NCBI RefSeq assembly: GCF_030272615.1
Contig: NC_081408.1
Span: 408,052,889-408,116,888, forward strand
Length of the DNA stretch: 64,000 bases
Direction of reading: 5' to 3'
Source of the DNA: Cryptomeria japonica
Lineage: Eukaryota > Streptophyta > Pinopsida > Cupressales > Cupressaceae
The notes beneath the pieces were generated by a model, which saw nothing but the letters and a program-made list of their open reading frames with translations, ran no database searches and was not told the DNA's origin. Positions 1 to 11,552 of the stretch are shown piece by piece (position 1 is the stretch's first letter; each line of letters starts with the position of its first letter). The translations under genes and the position numbers were made by a program.

Positions 1-397
1 TTGAGCGCGCCCTTTATGCTTGGACTTAATTATTAATACATTTTAGTGTTAGTTTTGATATTTATCGGGTTAAATAAGGAAGAAGGAAATTAATATAGTT
101 AAAAAGTAGAATCTTGAAATTTTGGGTCGTCTCCATTTGGTGAAACTGTTAGTGTTTTGAAGGCGCTTATATATTGTTGGCGCCAATTTAGAAATGCTCC
201 TACCTAGGAATTTTCAAATTTGGGCTTAAGCAATTCTTTCAGATCTTCCCTCCAACAGCAGCATTAAGAAATAAGCCTCTGTTACCCCCTGGGATAAATG
301 GTAAGTGGCGCCATCGCATTCTTATTGCAGTCCATGTGATGTCGTTTTGCATTTGACATCGGTGTGCAGAGAGGAGAAGATTGCATTTGCAGGAGAG
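1..397 (+). promoter_or_regulatory. Upstream region and 5' leader of the LisH gene
   Basis: This stretch precedes the chosen start codon at 398. It has a TATA-like run at 167-175 (TTATATATT) followed at 177-186 by the perfect 10-bp palindrome TTGGCGCCAA, which resembles the E2F-type binding consensus TTSSCGCC. An in-frame ATG at 305 lies in the leader, but the protein it would add does not look conserved. The promoter assignment is inference from position and motif; no transcription start can be seen. Confidence 0.4.
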
Positions 398-3300
398 ATG
401 GCACGGAAGAAGGTGGGAGTGGGGAGTGGGAAGGTAACAGCAATTCAAGTGGCATTCATAGTTGAGAGATTTCTTGCAGAAAATGGGTATAACAACACAC
501 TTGCGCACTTCAGATCCGAAGCTGCGTCATTGCTTGGAACAGGACACCCTCGCCAGGTACACTGGCTAATGCCAATGCCTTAAAAGCTTCAGTTTTTTTT
601 CTTGTCCATGAGTTTGATTTCGTGTCAAGCACGGAAGCAAATTGATTTTTCCTGGTATCTTCTTTTGGATCTGTGAACTTGAGCTGAATTTTGACATTTT
701 ATTGATTAATGGTTTACTTTTCTATTTTTATTTTCAGGCTCCCAAGAGTATGCTTAGTTTGGTGGATATTCTTGATGACTACATTCATTTGAAAGAGCAG
801 AAAATAGCCCTGGGCCAGGAGAAGGCTAGAATAGATCAGCTCCTGTTTGGCATGCAAGATATTATGCATGCTTATCACTCTGGAGCTATGCTGCCTCCCA
901 GTTCCGGTGCCGCCCCAGCACCCCCTCTTCCAGGTTATTTCTCTACATTCAGATTATAAACTAGATCTTCACAAACGTCAGAGGCTGTGAAAGATATTGC
1001 ATTAGTCATGGTAATGTTTTTAGGCATTGGGAAATTTTTCTCTCGCATAGCGAGTTAAAATGATATGAGAACTATGCCAAGGAAATATATGCAAATCGAC
1101 ACAATATAGAGATCGTAGATACATAAAGGGAAATGTTCTTCCTCCTTACTTCCTTTGTCACTTCTCAGACCAGAAATTGTCCTATATCTTCCTCTTTTCT
1201 CTTTTTCCAATCCTATTTCCCTTCCATATTCATATCTTGCTTGGCCCTTCATTTTTTTGCTTCTCTCGTCTTCAGTATTAAATGTTACTATGTTCATGTA
1301 ATGCCGTCTTCCCTGCATCCCACCCTCTTTCCACTATCACTGCATCCTCTTCACATCCTTAAACTTGGCCTTCCTCCTTTCCGTCTTATAAAAAGCCTTA
1401 TTGTGATTATGTTACACAAGACTTCACATCTTTAGCATAATTTTGTCATTATCCAAATTGCTATTGAATTTAATCTTGTTTACTAATCATTTGTGTTGAT
1501 TTCCTCATCTTTTATTGTCTTCTCATGGTTTTTAAGGAGTAACTAGGCATCTGACTGTCCTTTTATCTTGCTGGATTGATGATAGATTACAGAGTGATCT
1601 TAAACTTGGTGGAAAATTAAATGAAACAGTTTTTCCCAATAACTTTGTTACTTCATCTAATTTGGCTGTGAAAATCTCATTCATTATTACCTGGAGGCAT
1701 TGCTTAAGGGTATCCATCATATCCTATAGTGTTTTTGTTAGAAATGTACACTAGACATTGCCATCGCCAGCATACTACTTTATATAGGGCTGCAAATGGA
1801 CTGATGAACAAAATTTTTTTTGTTGCAGGCCCTTATGCAATCACATCTGTCTCTGCCAGTCCATCTTCTTCTGCTGCAATCAATGGACCATCTGCAGCTC
1901 CTGCATTGCCGGCGACAAACAATAAGAGGAAGAATTCAAATCCACTTCCTGATGCATCACTGGCTGCAAAGAAATCTTGCGTTGCAGCGCATCTTGTAAA
2001 CTCACCTTCTTGTGAAAGTAAGCTACGTGTGTTTTAGCTGTTTTAAATGAATTCTGTTGCTCTTTTTTAGACATATGGTATGCGAACATTTAAACTTTTT
2101 TAGATTTACTTTTACATTTCTATGGCATCCATAACACCGAGTTGAAGCTTGAACACTTGCACAGTACAAATTCTATCATGGTAATAGATGTCTTTTATGT
2201 GTATATAAAGACTTGTAGTTAAACATTATTTTCTGAACAAAGGGATTTTATTTGTTGCAGAAAGTTCTCAAGGACTTCAGATGGGAGTAAACAGAATTTA
2301 CCAAGCATCTCAAGCAGGGCAGGCTTCTTCTCATACCCTTAACAATTCACAAGTTTGCTTTGGAAATGGACAGACTTCTCGGGTACCATCATATTCTGCA
2401 CCAAAGCCTATGGTCCACAACGATGCAACATCTGTGGCCAAGAGAAGGTATAATCAACCATCTACTGTACCTGCACAAGGAAAGCAACAGGCCCTTCACA
2501 CAACTTCTGAGATGGCTAGTGACTCAACTTGCCCTCAGACCCCACCACAAGCATTATGCATTCAACCTGATAGTTCTGCATCTCCAGTAGAAGGTTCATG
2601 TGTCATCAATGGCAACAAATCTTTGGTTGGTTCTGCTTGCAACCCTGAATCATTGGTCGGGGACCGGAATGTTGTCTGTGATGGGGAAGAAACAGATCAA
2701 GAGATTCAAATTATTGAGACTAGATCCTCTGGAATCTTGAATTCTTCAAGCCCAAATGCCCTTTCTAATTATGAAAACTCTGGTAAAGGTTCACCGAGAA
2801 AGTTAAACCCAAGGAAGCCAGGGAAAAGGGGGCAAATCAAAAGTCGGTTGGATTTTGATAGTTCAGCTGCAACTTCAACATTAAATGTGGTCAGACCAGG
2901 TTCAGACGAGGCAACATCAACTGACTATATATCCACATGTCATGCCTCTGTCACTTGCAGTGAAATGGATGGAGAGCAGTTCGATTTTGCTGACATTCCT
3001 ATTATTGATCCTGAACTTGATAAATTCATGTCAGATTTCCTTATGGATTTTGGATTGGATTCAGAAGAATTAGGATCTGTCTCTACGTTTTTGGATGAAC
3101 CTGATGACATGAGGTACACCTTTACCTTTTCATTTTGTGCACTGCTTAGTGTAGAAATTTCTCTGTAATTTGCTAGTAGTATCCTCTGTTCCATCTCCCC
3201 TTTTAATTTGTAAGATTTTCATTTGGGCATTAAAATGAAAGCCAATGATAACATGCATTATTTCTCATGTTTTTGAAATGTTTGAACAGTAAATTACTAG

Positions 3301-3786
3301 TAGAAAATCAAAGTTGTGGAAATGGATTCCAAACTTCAGTGGTCTCTGATAGTCATCTCTGCAAAGGTGTTGGAGTTCTCACAAAGAAAGACATGAACAT
3401 TCAAGGTGAGAATACATTAATGTTTTTTTTAAAGAATATTTTCTATTAAAATTTAAATTAAAGTTTATCTTGTTTTTTAATATGGCTCCTTTCATTTCCA
3501 TCAGAATTTATGTTTTGATTATGATAATGTTTTTAGGTGTCTCTAATTCTCTCTTTGTTTTGAGAACTGTTTCAGCTGCTGTAAATGTCAAGAATGTTAC
3601 AGACACCAGCACCAACAAAAGCATTTCTAATTGCAAAGGTGAAATAAGTCTCTTACCTCCAATGATTTCAAATGTTGTGCGCCTAAATGGCATTGAATGT
3701 AGGTGAAAAGTAACTAATCCAAATTCAAAATTTCAGGTGGTAGTTTTAGAGGTGTTGCTGATCAAGAGAATATACCGATACTATGA
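398..3786 (+). CDS. LisH-domain protein, seven exons, 541 aa
   Basis: Exons: 398-556, 738-933, 1829-2017, 2261-3113, 3290-3405, 3576-3638 and 3737-3786 (stop TGA 3784-3786). All introns are GT-AG and the joined frame is open for 541 codons. Residues about 13-46 form a LisH motif (IVERFLAENGYNNTLAHF followed by SEAASLL), a dimerisation module. Residues about 68-103, in exon 2, look helical and charged (YIHLKEQKIALGQEKARIDQ). The middle is Ser/Pro/Asn-rich and probably disordered. A basic, NLS-like cluster (RKLNPRKPGKRG) lies near residues 361-372. Residues about 415-466 are strongly acidic and hydrophobic (FADIPIIDPELDKFMSDFL), like an activation or docking region. I chose ATG 398 because it begins just before the LisH motif (MARKKVG). 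Plants have similar LisH proteins of unknown function; a nuclear adaptor role is inference. It is the only intact host gene in the window. Confidence 0.85.
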
Positions 3787-6654
3787 GGTAGTACCAAATG
3801 TCCAAAAAATTCTTAATGGGGAGATCGATGGGTGAAGATTCTCTAAATCGACCTTGGTTTGGGGGATTCCATTTCTGCAATTCTACATGCCTCAAACATT
3901 ATGGCTGCTGCTGTGTGTATCCAGACTTCCTAAATTTGTTCTTTTAGCAATTATGGGAAAAGAATTATGAGACCTTTTGAAAAGCCACACATGATTTTTT
4001 TTATTGTATGGCTTGTTTAAAAGAGCTTGCACTGTTATCAGCAGATCCTCAGTATGGATGGCCCCCATTTTGTATATCTTATTTTAAAGAAATAGTGTCA
4101 ATTCTTTTACCGGACTATCAAGAGCTTTTTGAGCATTCTTATGCAGCGGATAAAGAATTTGGCAGAGGATAGATGCTACCATTCTTTTGTTTAATACATT
4201 TAAATGTCCAAATTTACTTGAGATTGTTTCTTGCTTAGTATGATGTTGCCCTCTTTGTTTACTCTGATTTCGATGGCATTGAGTTTTTAGACTGAAGTTG
4301 AAGCAAAATGCTTGTAGTATTTGCAGTTTTTGAGCAGGCTCTCATATAATCCTTTTTGAGTGTACGGATTAGTTTAAACTAGTTTCTAAATACAATTCTA
4401 TTGTTATGTTGACAATTTTGGCCATTTTACAGCCTCAAGTAATGATAGTGCATAACTATTACAGTATTTTTGAAATAAGTTTTAAATTGATGATATCAAG
4501 TTTCTACAATCTATAGTGAATTGTTAAGTATTTAGATTAGATTGTGTAAAATTTTTTTCACATTCATATTTTGGATCACAATTGGATCACACTCTGATCC
4601 ATCATCAGAATGATATAAAAACTCAAGAAAAAAATTAGACTAATGCAAAAACATTTATAATAAAATCTACATTACTACAACATACTTTTATTTTGACAAA
4701 TAAACCTAGAGTTATAGGTGTAGCAATTTGTTTATTTTGTCCTGTATGTTTTGGATAAGCCCATTGGTGAGGGGTCAAAATTGTTCCATCAGCCAAGTAC
4801 TATCATAAGTTTCTTATTAGTCTCTCTTATGCTACTAGTCTCTCTTATGCTACTGGATGCTATAAACACTCTAATTGTTTATGATATTTTTTTAAATTGG
4901 AGCGCCTGTCCATAAAACATAAGGGACCAGTAAGAAGATATTGAGTACAACTGATAGTGAGATCAGTAAAAAAAAATTGTCTAAAGGGAGAGGATCTAAT
5001 GTGGATTCAGTAGAGCTGAGTTCAAATAATTTGGTAAATTTAAAAAAGCAATCAATTATGTGTTGTCATATCATGATACATCAGTAAATATTGCTCAGTA
5101 TACAACTATTGATTCTATTTTTTAGAATCATATTAGAACAGAGTCAATTAAATTTTTTTAGTACAACTATGATTTGAAATATCCATATAAATTTTTATGA
5201 TCTAATCTTGAAAATACACTCCAACCCAACAACCTAATCAGTTTCTCCACATTAATTACGTTTAAAAATTAAGCAGCGTTAATTGGCATGATAGGATCGA
5301 GGACTAGAAGTGCACTCCATATTATCACTAAAAAATCTTTCGTATTAATGGCGATCCCAACTTCTAATGCACAAAAATACTAAGCGAAAACACCGACGAC
5401 GAAAAAAAAAGAAGAAAATTACGAGGGAATATTCTATAGTAACTCTGATTCTCTGAATATTATAGAAAAGATTCACTTTTCAAAACTAAGGTAAATAACT
5501 ATTTAATGTTGTTCCTTTATTTTCCTTTCACGATTTTGCTTCTAAGTTGTGTAGGGGACCATTGAAATGAAATTAAAAGGACATACGAGATTAGGTAGTG
5601 TGTAGTACTTAAGATTGCAAATTAACACAACCACCCCAAAAAATCAATTGAAATATATTTTTAATTTTTTTTAATCATTTATTTGTTTAAATAATTTTTG
5701 TTTTTATTATTCATTTATTATTTAATTATTTAATTAAATATGAATTAATTATTTATTATAATTTCTATTTCTTTTTTTTCATTTAAAAACACAATTTTTT
5801 TCTTTTAATGAACTCTTTTTAAATTAGAAACATAATTTTCTACCTAAATTAACTATTTTTTCCAAAGAAAATCAAAATCTTTCATTAATAAATATTTTTT
5901 TTAAGAAATTTAATATTCTTCTCCAAGGAACTTACTCTATTTTCTAATTATTTTTTCATCTTAGAAAACTTCTCTTTTTTTTTAACTCAATTTTGAAATA
6001 GAAATTTGATTTGCACATTTATCCCTCCAATAAATGAATAATTATCCAAGAGGCCTAACTCTATAATGACACCATGGTGAAAGAAAAGGAAAAAAAGATA
6101 AGTTTGCCCTTTCCTTGAAAGGGCAACTTTCCTTTCATTGAATATTGTTATTTAAATAGTTTTTATTTTTATTATTTTTCTAATTGTTTAAAAGGATATT
6201 TATTTTATTTTATTTATATAGGATTTGTTGTACATGTGATCTATCTCTTGATTTTTTTTGCTCTGCATTACATAAATGTTATTTTGTTATATAAAATTTG
6301 ATATCTACTAACATATATTACATAGATTTTTAAAAATATAAGTATGTTAGTATAATATTATTTTTTCATGATTCAATAATTTTTTTTCTATTTTTAGTTA
6401 AAAACATGAGTGCATACCTCCTACTTTTGAGTCTACTAAAGTCTTCTTCATCTCTTGCTAAATTTTTCATATCATTACAATGTTATGCTATAGAACTTAA
6501 CATCCACATCGAAAAGAAAAGCATTTCACATCTTTTTTTTAATGTTAGCATTGAGATTGGTAAAATATGAATTGTGATTTAGGGCAGGTCCCCCCATGTG
6601 GCTTATTAGTACTTGCCGTTAGACTAGTACTATTGCAATTGATTGCATTACTTT
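3787..6654. other. AT-rich intergenic DNA
   Basis: The first few hundred bases are probably the 3' UTR of the LisH gene. The rest is AT-rich with long T and A runs (notably 5640-6000) and no convincing ORF. An 18-bp unit (TAGTCTCTCTTATGCTAC) is repeated twice in tandem at about 4818-4854. I see no RNA gene or recognisable transposon here. Confidence 0.6.
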
Positions 6655-6917
6655 TTGTTAACTCATTTTTTTTTGATCGATAATTGATCGAAGCCTGAAT
6701 AGCTTTTGATTGGAGCTATGAACTAGTGGGGATACAGTAGGGGGCCCCGTCCCCATTACATATCTTTGAATTATTATTATTATTATTATGTGGCCAAGAG
6801 TCACAACTTAGAATTCCACTTCAGATGTCCCTATTGGGAATTGAACTTAGGGTCTCCACAATGAGAACCCAGTGTTTTAACCAGTTAGGCTCAACCCCTT
6901 GGACTTGTTAACTCATT
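6655..6917 (-). mobile_element. tRNA-derived SINE with 13-bp target duplication
   Basis: The element body is 6668-6904, read on the - strand. It is flanked by perfect 13-bp direct repeats TTGTTAACTCATT at 6655-6667 and 6905-6917. The - strand head carries a box-A-like GAGCCTAACTGG (6881-6892) and a box-B-like AGTTCAATTCCC (6836-6847) at tRNA-like spacing, so it has an internal RNA polymerase III promoter. An (AAT)n run sits mid-element (about 6769-6788) and the 3' end is a short A run next to the duplication. Mobilisation in trans by a LINE reverse transcriptase is what is known for such elements. The intact duplication suggests a fairly recent insertion. Confidence 0.85.
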
Positions 6918-7207
6918 AGTATTCAATTGCTTCTCCACCAATTAGAACTATGTATTTTTTGTTTTGATCTATGTTTTTTAATTTTTGGGATCCACTATCT
7001 GAATGAATTTTTTTAGGCAACTTTTTAGTACGTTAAAATAATATTTAACATGTTTAATTTTTCTTATCAAATTTATTTTACACATCCACTAAACAAATAT
7101 TTAACAAATTCTAAAACTTTTAAAAATTATATTAAATTTAAAGGATTTAGTACAAAATGCCTCATTGGCTGTATAGTAAGTAGCAAAATGAACCACCCTG
7201 ATCACTG

Positions 7208-8536
7208 TTATCCATCTGAGTCTTCAAGCTTGAGCTTTCTCATGTATTGGGTCAAGGCCTTGATCTCCTTTGGCTGCAACATATCCATATGCTTTCTGAA
7301 GTAACGAACAGACTGGATATCCTCCTTATAGATCTGCAGGACACCCTCACGAATCACAATAAAAAATATGTCTTTAGATATCTCCAGGACAACAGAAACC
7401 TGTGACATGATAAAGAAATGTGTGAGTTTATTGTTAAACTCAGTAAGCCTCCTCTTCTTGTTTTGAAAGACCTCTCCATTTCTTTCCTTCCACAAAAACC
7501 ATAACACTTCACAAGACAGGATAGACCAGAACCGGTTCATCTTAAAATCAAACGACTCTACAAAGCCGACAAGGACCTCACTCCAAGAAAGGCCAGGTTT
7601 GTGATTCCAAACAAGAGAAGGACGAAGAAAAATAGACCACACACCCTGGACATATTCACACTCAAAAAACAAATGCTCAAAGGACTCTTGCATATCACAC
7701 ACATTACATTTAATAGATATGAGACCCTCAACAGACAAAAAGGAGCCAACAACAAGTTTCCTTAGCAGGAGGAGCCATTTAAAACAGGATTTCTTAGGCT
7801 TAATGAGAGAATGCCAAAAGAAATAAAAAACAAACTGCCATATGGACTTAGGCCATTCACAACCCCAACCTTGATTGACTCTAGAGAAGATAGAGTCATC
7901 CTCTTTTAACATCATATAAATCTTCTTAGTAGAGATTTCCAAGAACGAGGAGCCATCCAACCACTTAAGTTGCTTCAAGAAAGAGTCAATATCCAGGATC
8001 TTACGAGGAAAAAAACACCTTGTAGCCTTACCAATGAGAGAATAAGTTTTCTTTTGTGAAGCCGAAATCTCATATTTAGATTTGATCTCAATCCAAGAGC
8101 CAAACCGGTTATCAATCAGTACATTACTAATTAGGGATATACCTTTCTCATTCCATATCTTAGCAGAACAACTTTGGGTCAAAGCAAGGGGTTTGTTGTT
8201 GAGATTCACACCACACCAAATAGATCTATCCACAACAACATATGTCAGAGAACTTCCTATTGCATCCTTAGAGGGTAGTAACCTCCTTACCTGTGACCAT
8301 GCCTTCCAAAGTGATGCAAAAACACTAGAACCAAACACTTTCATGCTATGGTCCTCATGTACAATATCACATAAGGGGATATTCCTCCATGTTTTGCCTT
8401 TCTTAACAACCAACCGTTCAATATTGTTTCTTATTAGCACCTTCCAAGGTTCATTGCCATATAGGGCTTTTACAACCCATTTGGATGCTAGGGCAATCCC
8501 ATGAGCTCTAATATCCTTGATACCCAGACCCCCCAT
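7208..8536 (-). pseudogene. LINE ORF2 C-terminal part with zinc-binding RVT region
   Basis: This 442-codon open stretch is the C-terminal third of ORF2. It starts in the thumb/connection region (GGLGIKDIRAHGIALASKW) and includes a zf-RVT-like segment: a tryptophan-rich stretch (WPKSIWQFVFYFFWHSLIKP), then CNVCDMQESFEHLFFEC, whose Cys/His pattern fits the reverse-transcriptase zinc-binding domain of plant L1 elements. It is separated by a frameshift from the RT fragment on its right. Confidence 0.8.
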
Positions 8537-10249
8537 GTTTTAGGTCTGCAACACCAATTCCAATTCACATAGTGTATCTTCTTGTGCCCCATCCCATCAG
8601 ACCAAAGGAAGTCCCTCATAATCTTTTCAAGTTTATTAGTCTGATAGTTAGAAAACACCCATGTAGAGGCACAATATACATGATGGGAAGATAGAACCTT
8701 TTGAACAATCTGCACTCTGCCAACAAAGAAAGCATGTGGGTTTGCCATTTAAAGTGTTTCTTTTCAATTTTAGCATACTGCAACCATTGCCACATATCTT
8801 GAGTAGCCGGATTAATGGCAAAGGGAATACCAAGGTACCTTAGAATATGGTTCGGTCTTGCCCATTGCCATCCTTTACCTGTGATCCAATTTGGGGGATT
8901 TTCAGACCATCCAAGGATAGTGGATTTGTGAGGGGCTATCTTCGCTCCAGAAGCCAAGCAGAAGAATTGAAGTCTTTCCATGGTGTTATTAAAATTATCC
9001 TTAGACAGAGTTAGGAATAAGGCAGTATCATCAGCAAATTGAACATTAATCAGAACATCATCATTAGGAAGAGTAAGCCCTTTGATAGAGGGTCCAAGTT
9101 CTGGGGCCCTTATAATGTAATAGAGAGCATCTGCAACAATGACAAATAGGGTTGGGGCAATAGGGCACCCTTGTCTTATAGATCTCCTTAATGGGATGGC
9201 TTCAAACCTATCGCCATTAATCTCAACAACTGTGGAAGAGTCCTTAAAAAGAACATCTATCCATTTACAAAAATATGGGGGGAAACCAAATGCTAGAAGC
9301 ATTCCCCTGACAAATGGCCATTCTATTCTATCATATGCTTTCTCAAAGTAGGAACACCATTGCAACTTCCTGATTATCAACTTTTTCCCAGCGCATAGCC
9401 TCCCAACTGGTGACCAGATTTTCCAGAATGTATCTACCTTTTATAAATCCAGTCTGTGTGGTAGAAATGAACTTGTCTAGTAGTCCAACAATTCTCCTTG
9501 CCATTACTTTTGCAATGATTTTATATGAGGTATTCAGTAGGGTGATAGGTCTCAAATTTTTAACCAGTCTTATCACCACCTTTTGGAAGCAACTTGATAA
9601 CACCCTTATTTATAATAGCTCCAAGGGACCCCTGTGCAAAAACATCCTCGTATAGACTCAAAAGTTCCAAACTTATCCATTCTATGTGCTTCTTGTAAAA
9701 CTCAACAGGTAAACCATCTAATCCTGGAGATTTACCATTGGCTAGTGAATTGACCGAGCTTTTGATTTCCTCCAAAGAGATCTTATGGCTCAGAGCCTTG
9801 GCATCTTCACCATATATTTTCTTAGCGATTAACCCTACACATTTCTCTAAATCCTTCTGATTACTCTCCTCATGCTTAGATGAGAAGAGATTGTTATAAA
9901 AATTGAAAAATACCTTTTTGATAGCTACCAGATCATTAGTGATACCATTGTTGACCTAGATATCTTCAATAAGTTCTTTCTTATTCTTGGCTTTGATAAG
10001 ATTGAAAAAATAACTGGACCCCTTATCTTCCCCTTTGATCTAGTTCATCCGAGCTCTAACCTTCTGCCCTTTAATCTTGAAATTCTGAAACTTCCTTAAG
10101 AGGTTCTTCACCGATGATATTTCTTCTTCTAACCTAAGATCATTTCCCTTATTCTGTAAATCCTGCTCAATTTCATTAAGCCTGGTCTGAAGAAATGATT
10201 CCTCCTTAGCCCTATCTATAGCATTCTTCTTTCCGATAATCTGAAACAA
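8488..10249 (-). pseudogene. LINE ORF2 reverse transcriptase, frameshifted
   Basis: On the - strand a lysine/glutamate-rich linker (10040-10249) is followed by RT motifs in order. NGKSPGLDGLPVEFYK lies near 9700. LRPITLLNTSYKIIAKVMARR lies near 9520. FEKAYDRIEWPFVRGMLLAFGF near 9330 holds the first catalytic aspartate region. RQGCPIAPTLF lies near 9170 and the active-site FADD near 9020. The FADD box is intact, but the reading frame changes near 9570, 9360 and 8740 and stops lie in the linker. It would have copied the LINE RNA at nicked target DNA; it cannot do so now. Confidence 0.85.
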
Positions 10250-10279
10250 TTCCTTCCAGGATGAAGTAAGTTTCTCCCA

Positions 10280-11185
10280 CTACTCCCTTGGTCTGAGATG
10301 GGGTGAACAATATTTAGTGAGTTGAGAGACCATCAAGATAGCATCTGCATTATCCTCATCGTTCAGTAGGGAGACATTCAGTTTGAAGCCAGTAGCACTT
10401 TTAGGTCTAACAACCGAGGAGGGATCCATGTCCAGATGAACAGATAAAGAGATAGGAGAATGGTCTGAGATACTAGCAGGGGAAACACAAATGGGAGCTT
10501 GACCCCTCTGAGGGTGGAGAGAGAAGAAGGAAGAATCGACATAACATCTATCTAATCTATAGTACATTCTCTGTTTACCACTTTGGTTGTTGCACCAAGT
10601 AAACCAAATACCGCCGGATGATCCTTTCCTTCTCTCCATGGGGTCTATCAAGTTAAATCTTCTTTTGAATTTGGACCAAAAGAATTGTTCATTCCCTTTC
10701 CAACAATGTTTATTACCTCCACTTTTGTCATCACCATTTTCAATCATGTTAAAATCTCCCACAAAATTCCAGTGTGCATTAGATAATCTGGTTGTTAGCC
10801 AATCCCAGAGTCTAGCTCTGTCTCTATAGTCATTAGTAGCATAGATGTTGCATATGCCAAAAACACAATCTTTCTCCTTAAAGGTAACCCACAAGGCTCT
10901 TTGATAGGGGGAGACTCCATTAGCAATGATCATATCAGCCCACTTGGGGCCAACCATAATGGCAGTACCACCTTTGCCCCTCTCATGATTGGAATGAAAC
11001 CATGTGGCTTGCTCCCACAAAAATCTCAACATAGTATAAGCCTGGAACCCCACCACCTTGATCTCCTGAAGACATATGATGTCTTTTTCCTTAATGCTAT
11101 TACACCATTTTCTGACAATATATTTTCTATCAGACATCTCCAGGCCCCTAACATTCCAGCTATGTATGTGCATCATCATAAACAT
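10280..11185 (-). pseudogene. LINE ORF2 AP-like endonuclease domain
   Basis: A 301-codon open stretch encodes an exonuclease/endonuclease/phosphatase domain. Visible catalytic landmarks are WNVRGL near the start, CLQEIK with the metal-binding glutamate, GDFNMI, RLDRCYVD and the terminal SDHSPISL with the catalytic histidine. In L1 elements this domain nicks the target DNA. It is the N-terminal part of ORF2 and is followed by the linker and RT on the same strand. This segment is itself uninterrupted, but the ORF as a whole is broken. Confidence 0.85.
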
Positions 11186-11520
11186 TTATTTGGAGGGTGG
11201 TTTCTGATTCTTGTATAATCTATTAAAAAATTCAGGAACCTCATTATCTTTCTTTTTATTCTCATTGGAAAGAGATTGTCTATCAGATGTTTTTCTTTTC
11301 TTCGTCATTTTTTTACTAACCACTTCAATGAACTGTTCATTATTACTGGCAAAGGGAACAATTTGTTTATCAACTGAGCCGGTCACTATGGAGTTCATGA
11401 TACCAGGTAAGAGATTACTCACCCTCAAGTCGGATGGGACTAGGGTGGCATTTCTGAGACGATAAGACTTCTCCTTAATACTAGCAAGAGCAATCTATTG
11501 GGCATTTAGCCTAGATTGAT
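11186..11520 (-). pseudogene. Probable LINE ORF1 C-terminal remnant
   Basis: An 80-codon open stretch (11186-11428) directly abuts the endonuclease ORF. It is rich in Lys, Asn and Ser (KKMTKKRKTSDRQSL) and carries no recognisable domain. Its position and basic composition suit the end of an L1 ORF1 or an ORF1-ORF2 junction. The similarity-free sequence beyond 11430 suggests the LINE is cut short here. Confidence 0.4.
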
Positions 11521-11552
11521 GGTTATTGTTAAATTTAGAATTAAATTTATAG

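Larger units (their letters stand above)
7138..11520 (-). mobile_element. Broken L1-type LINE
   Basis: A non-LTR retrotransposon runs on the - strand from the remains of ORF1 (near 11430) through endonuclease, reverse transcriptase and the C-terminal zinc-binding region to a stop at 7208-7210. A short 3' UTR ends near 7138 in A/T-rich sequence. The domain order is that of plant L1 elements. ORF2 is broken by stops (for example near 10040 and 9960) and frameshifts (near 9570, 9360 and 8530), so the copy is dead. The 5' end is truncated inside ORF1; I could not fix the exact boundary or a target duplication. A solo LTR lies just beyond its 5' end. Confidence 0.85.

Noticed and set aside
7050-7304. 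84-codon + strand ORF at the LINE 3' end
   Set aside because: It lies antisense across the end of the LINE ORF2 and its short 3' UTR; composition is AT-driven and no domain is seen.
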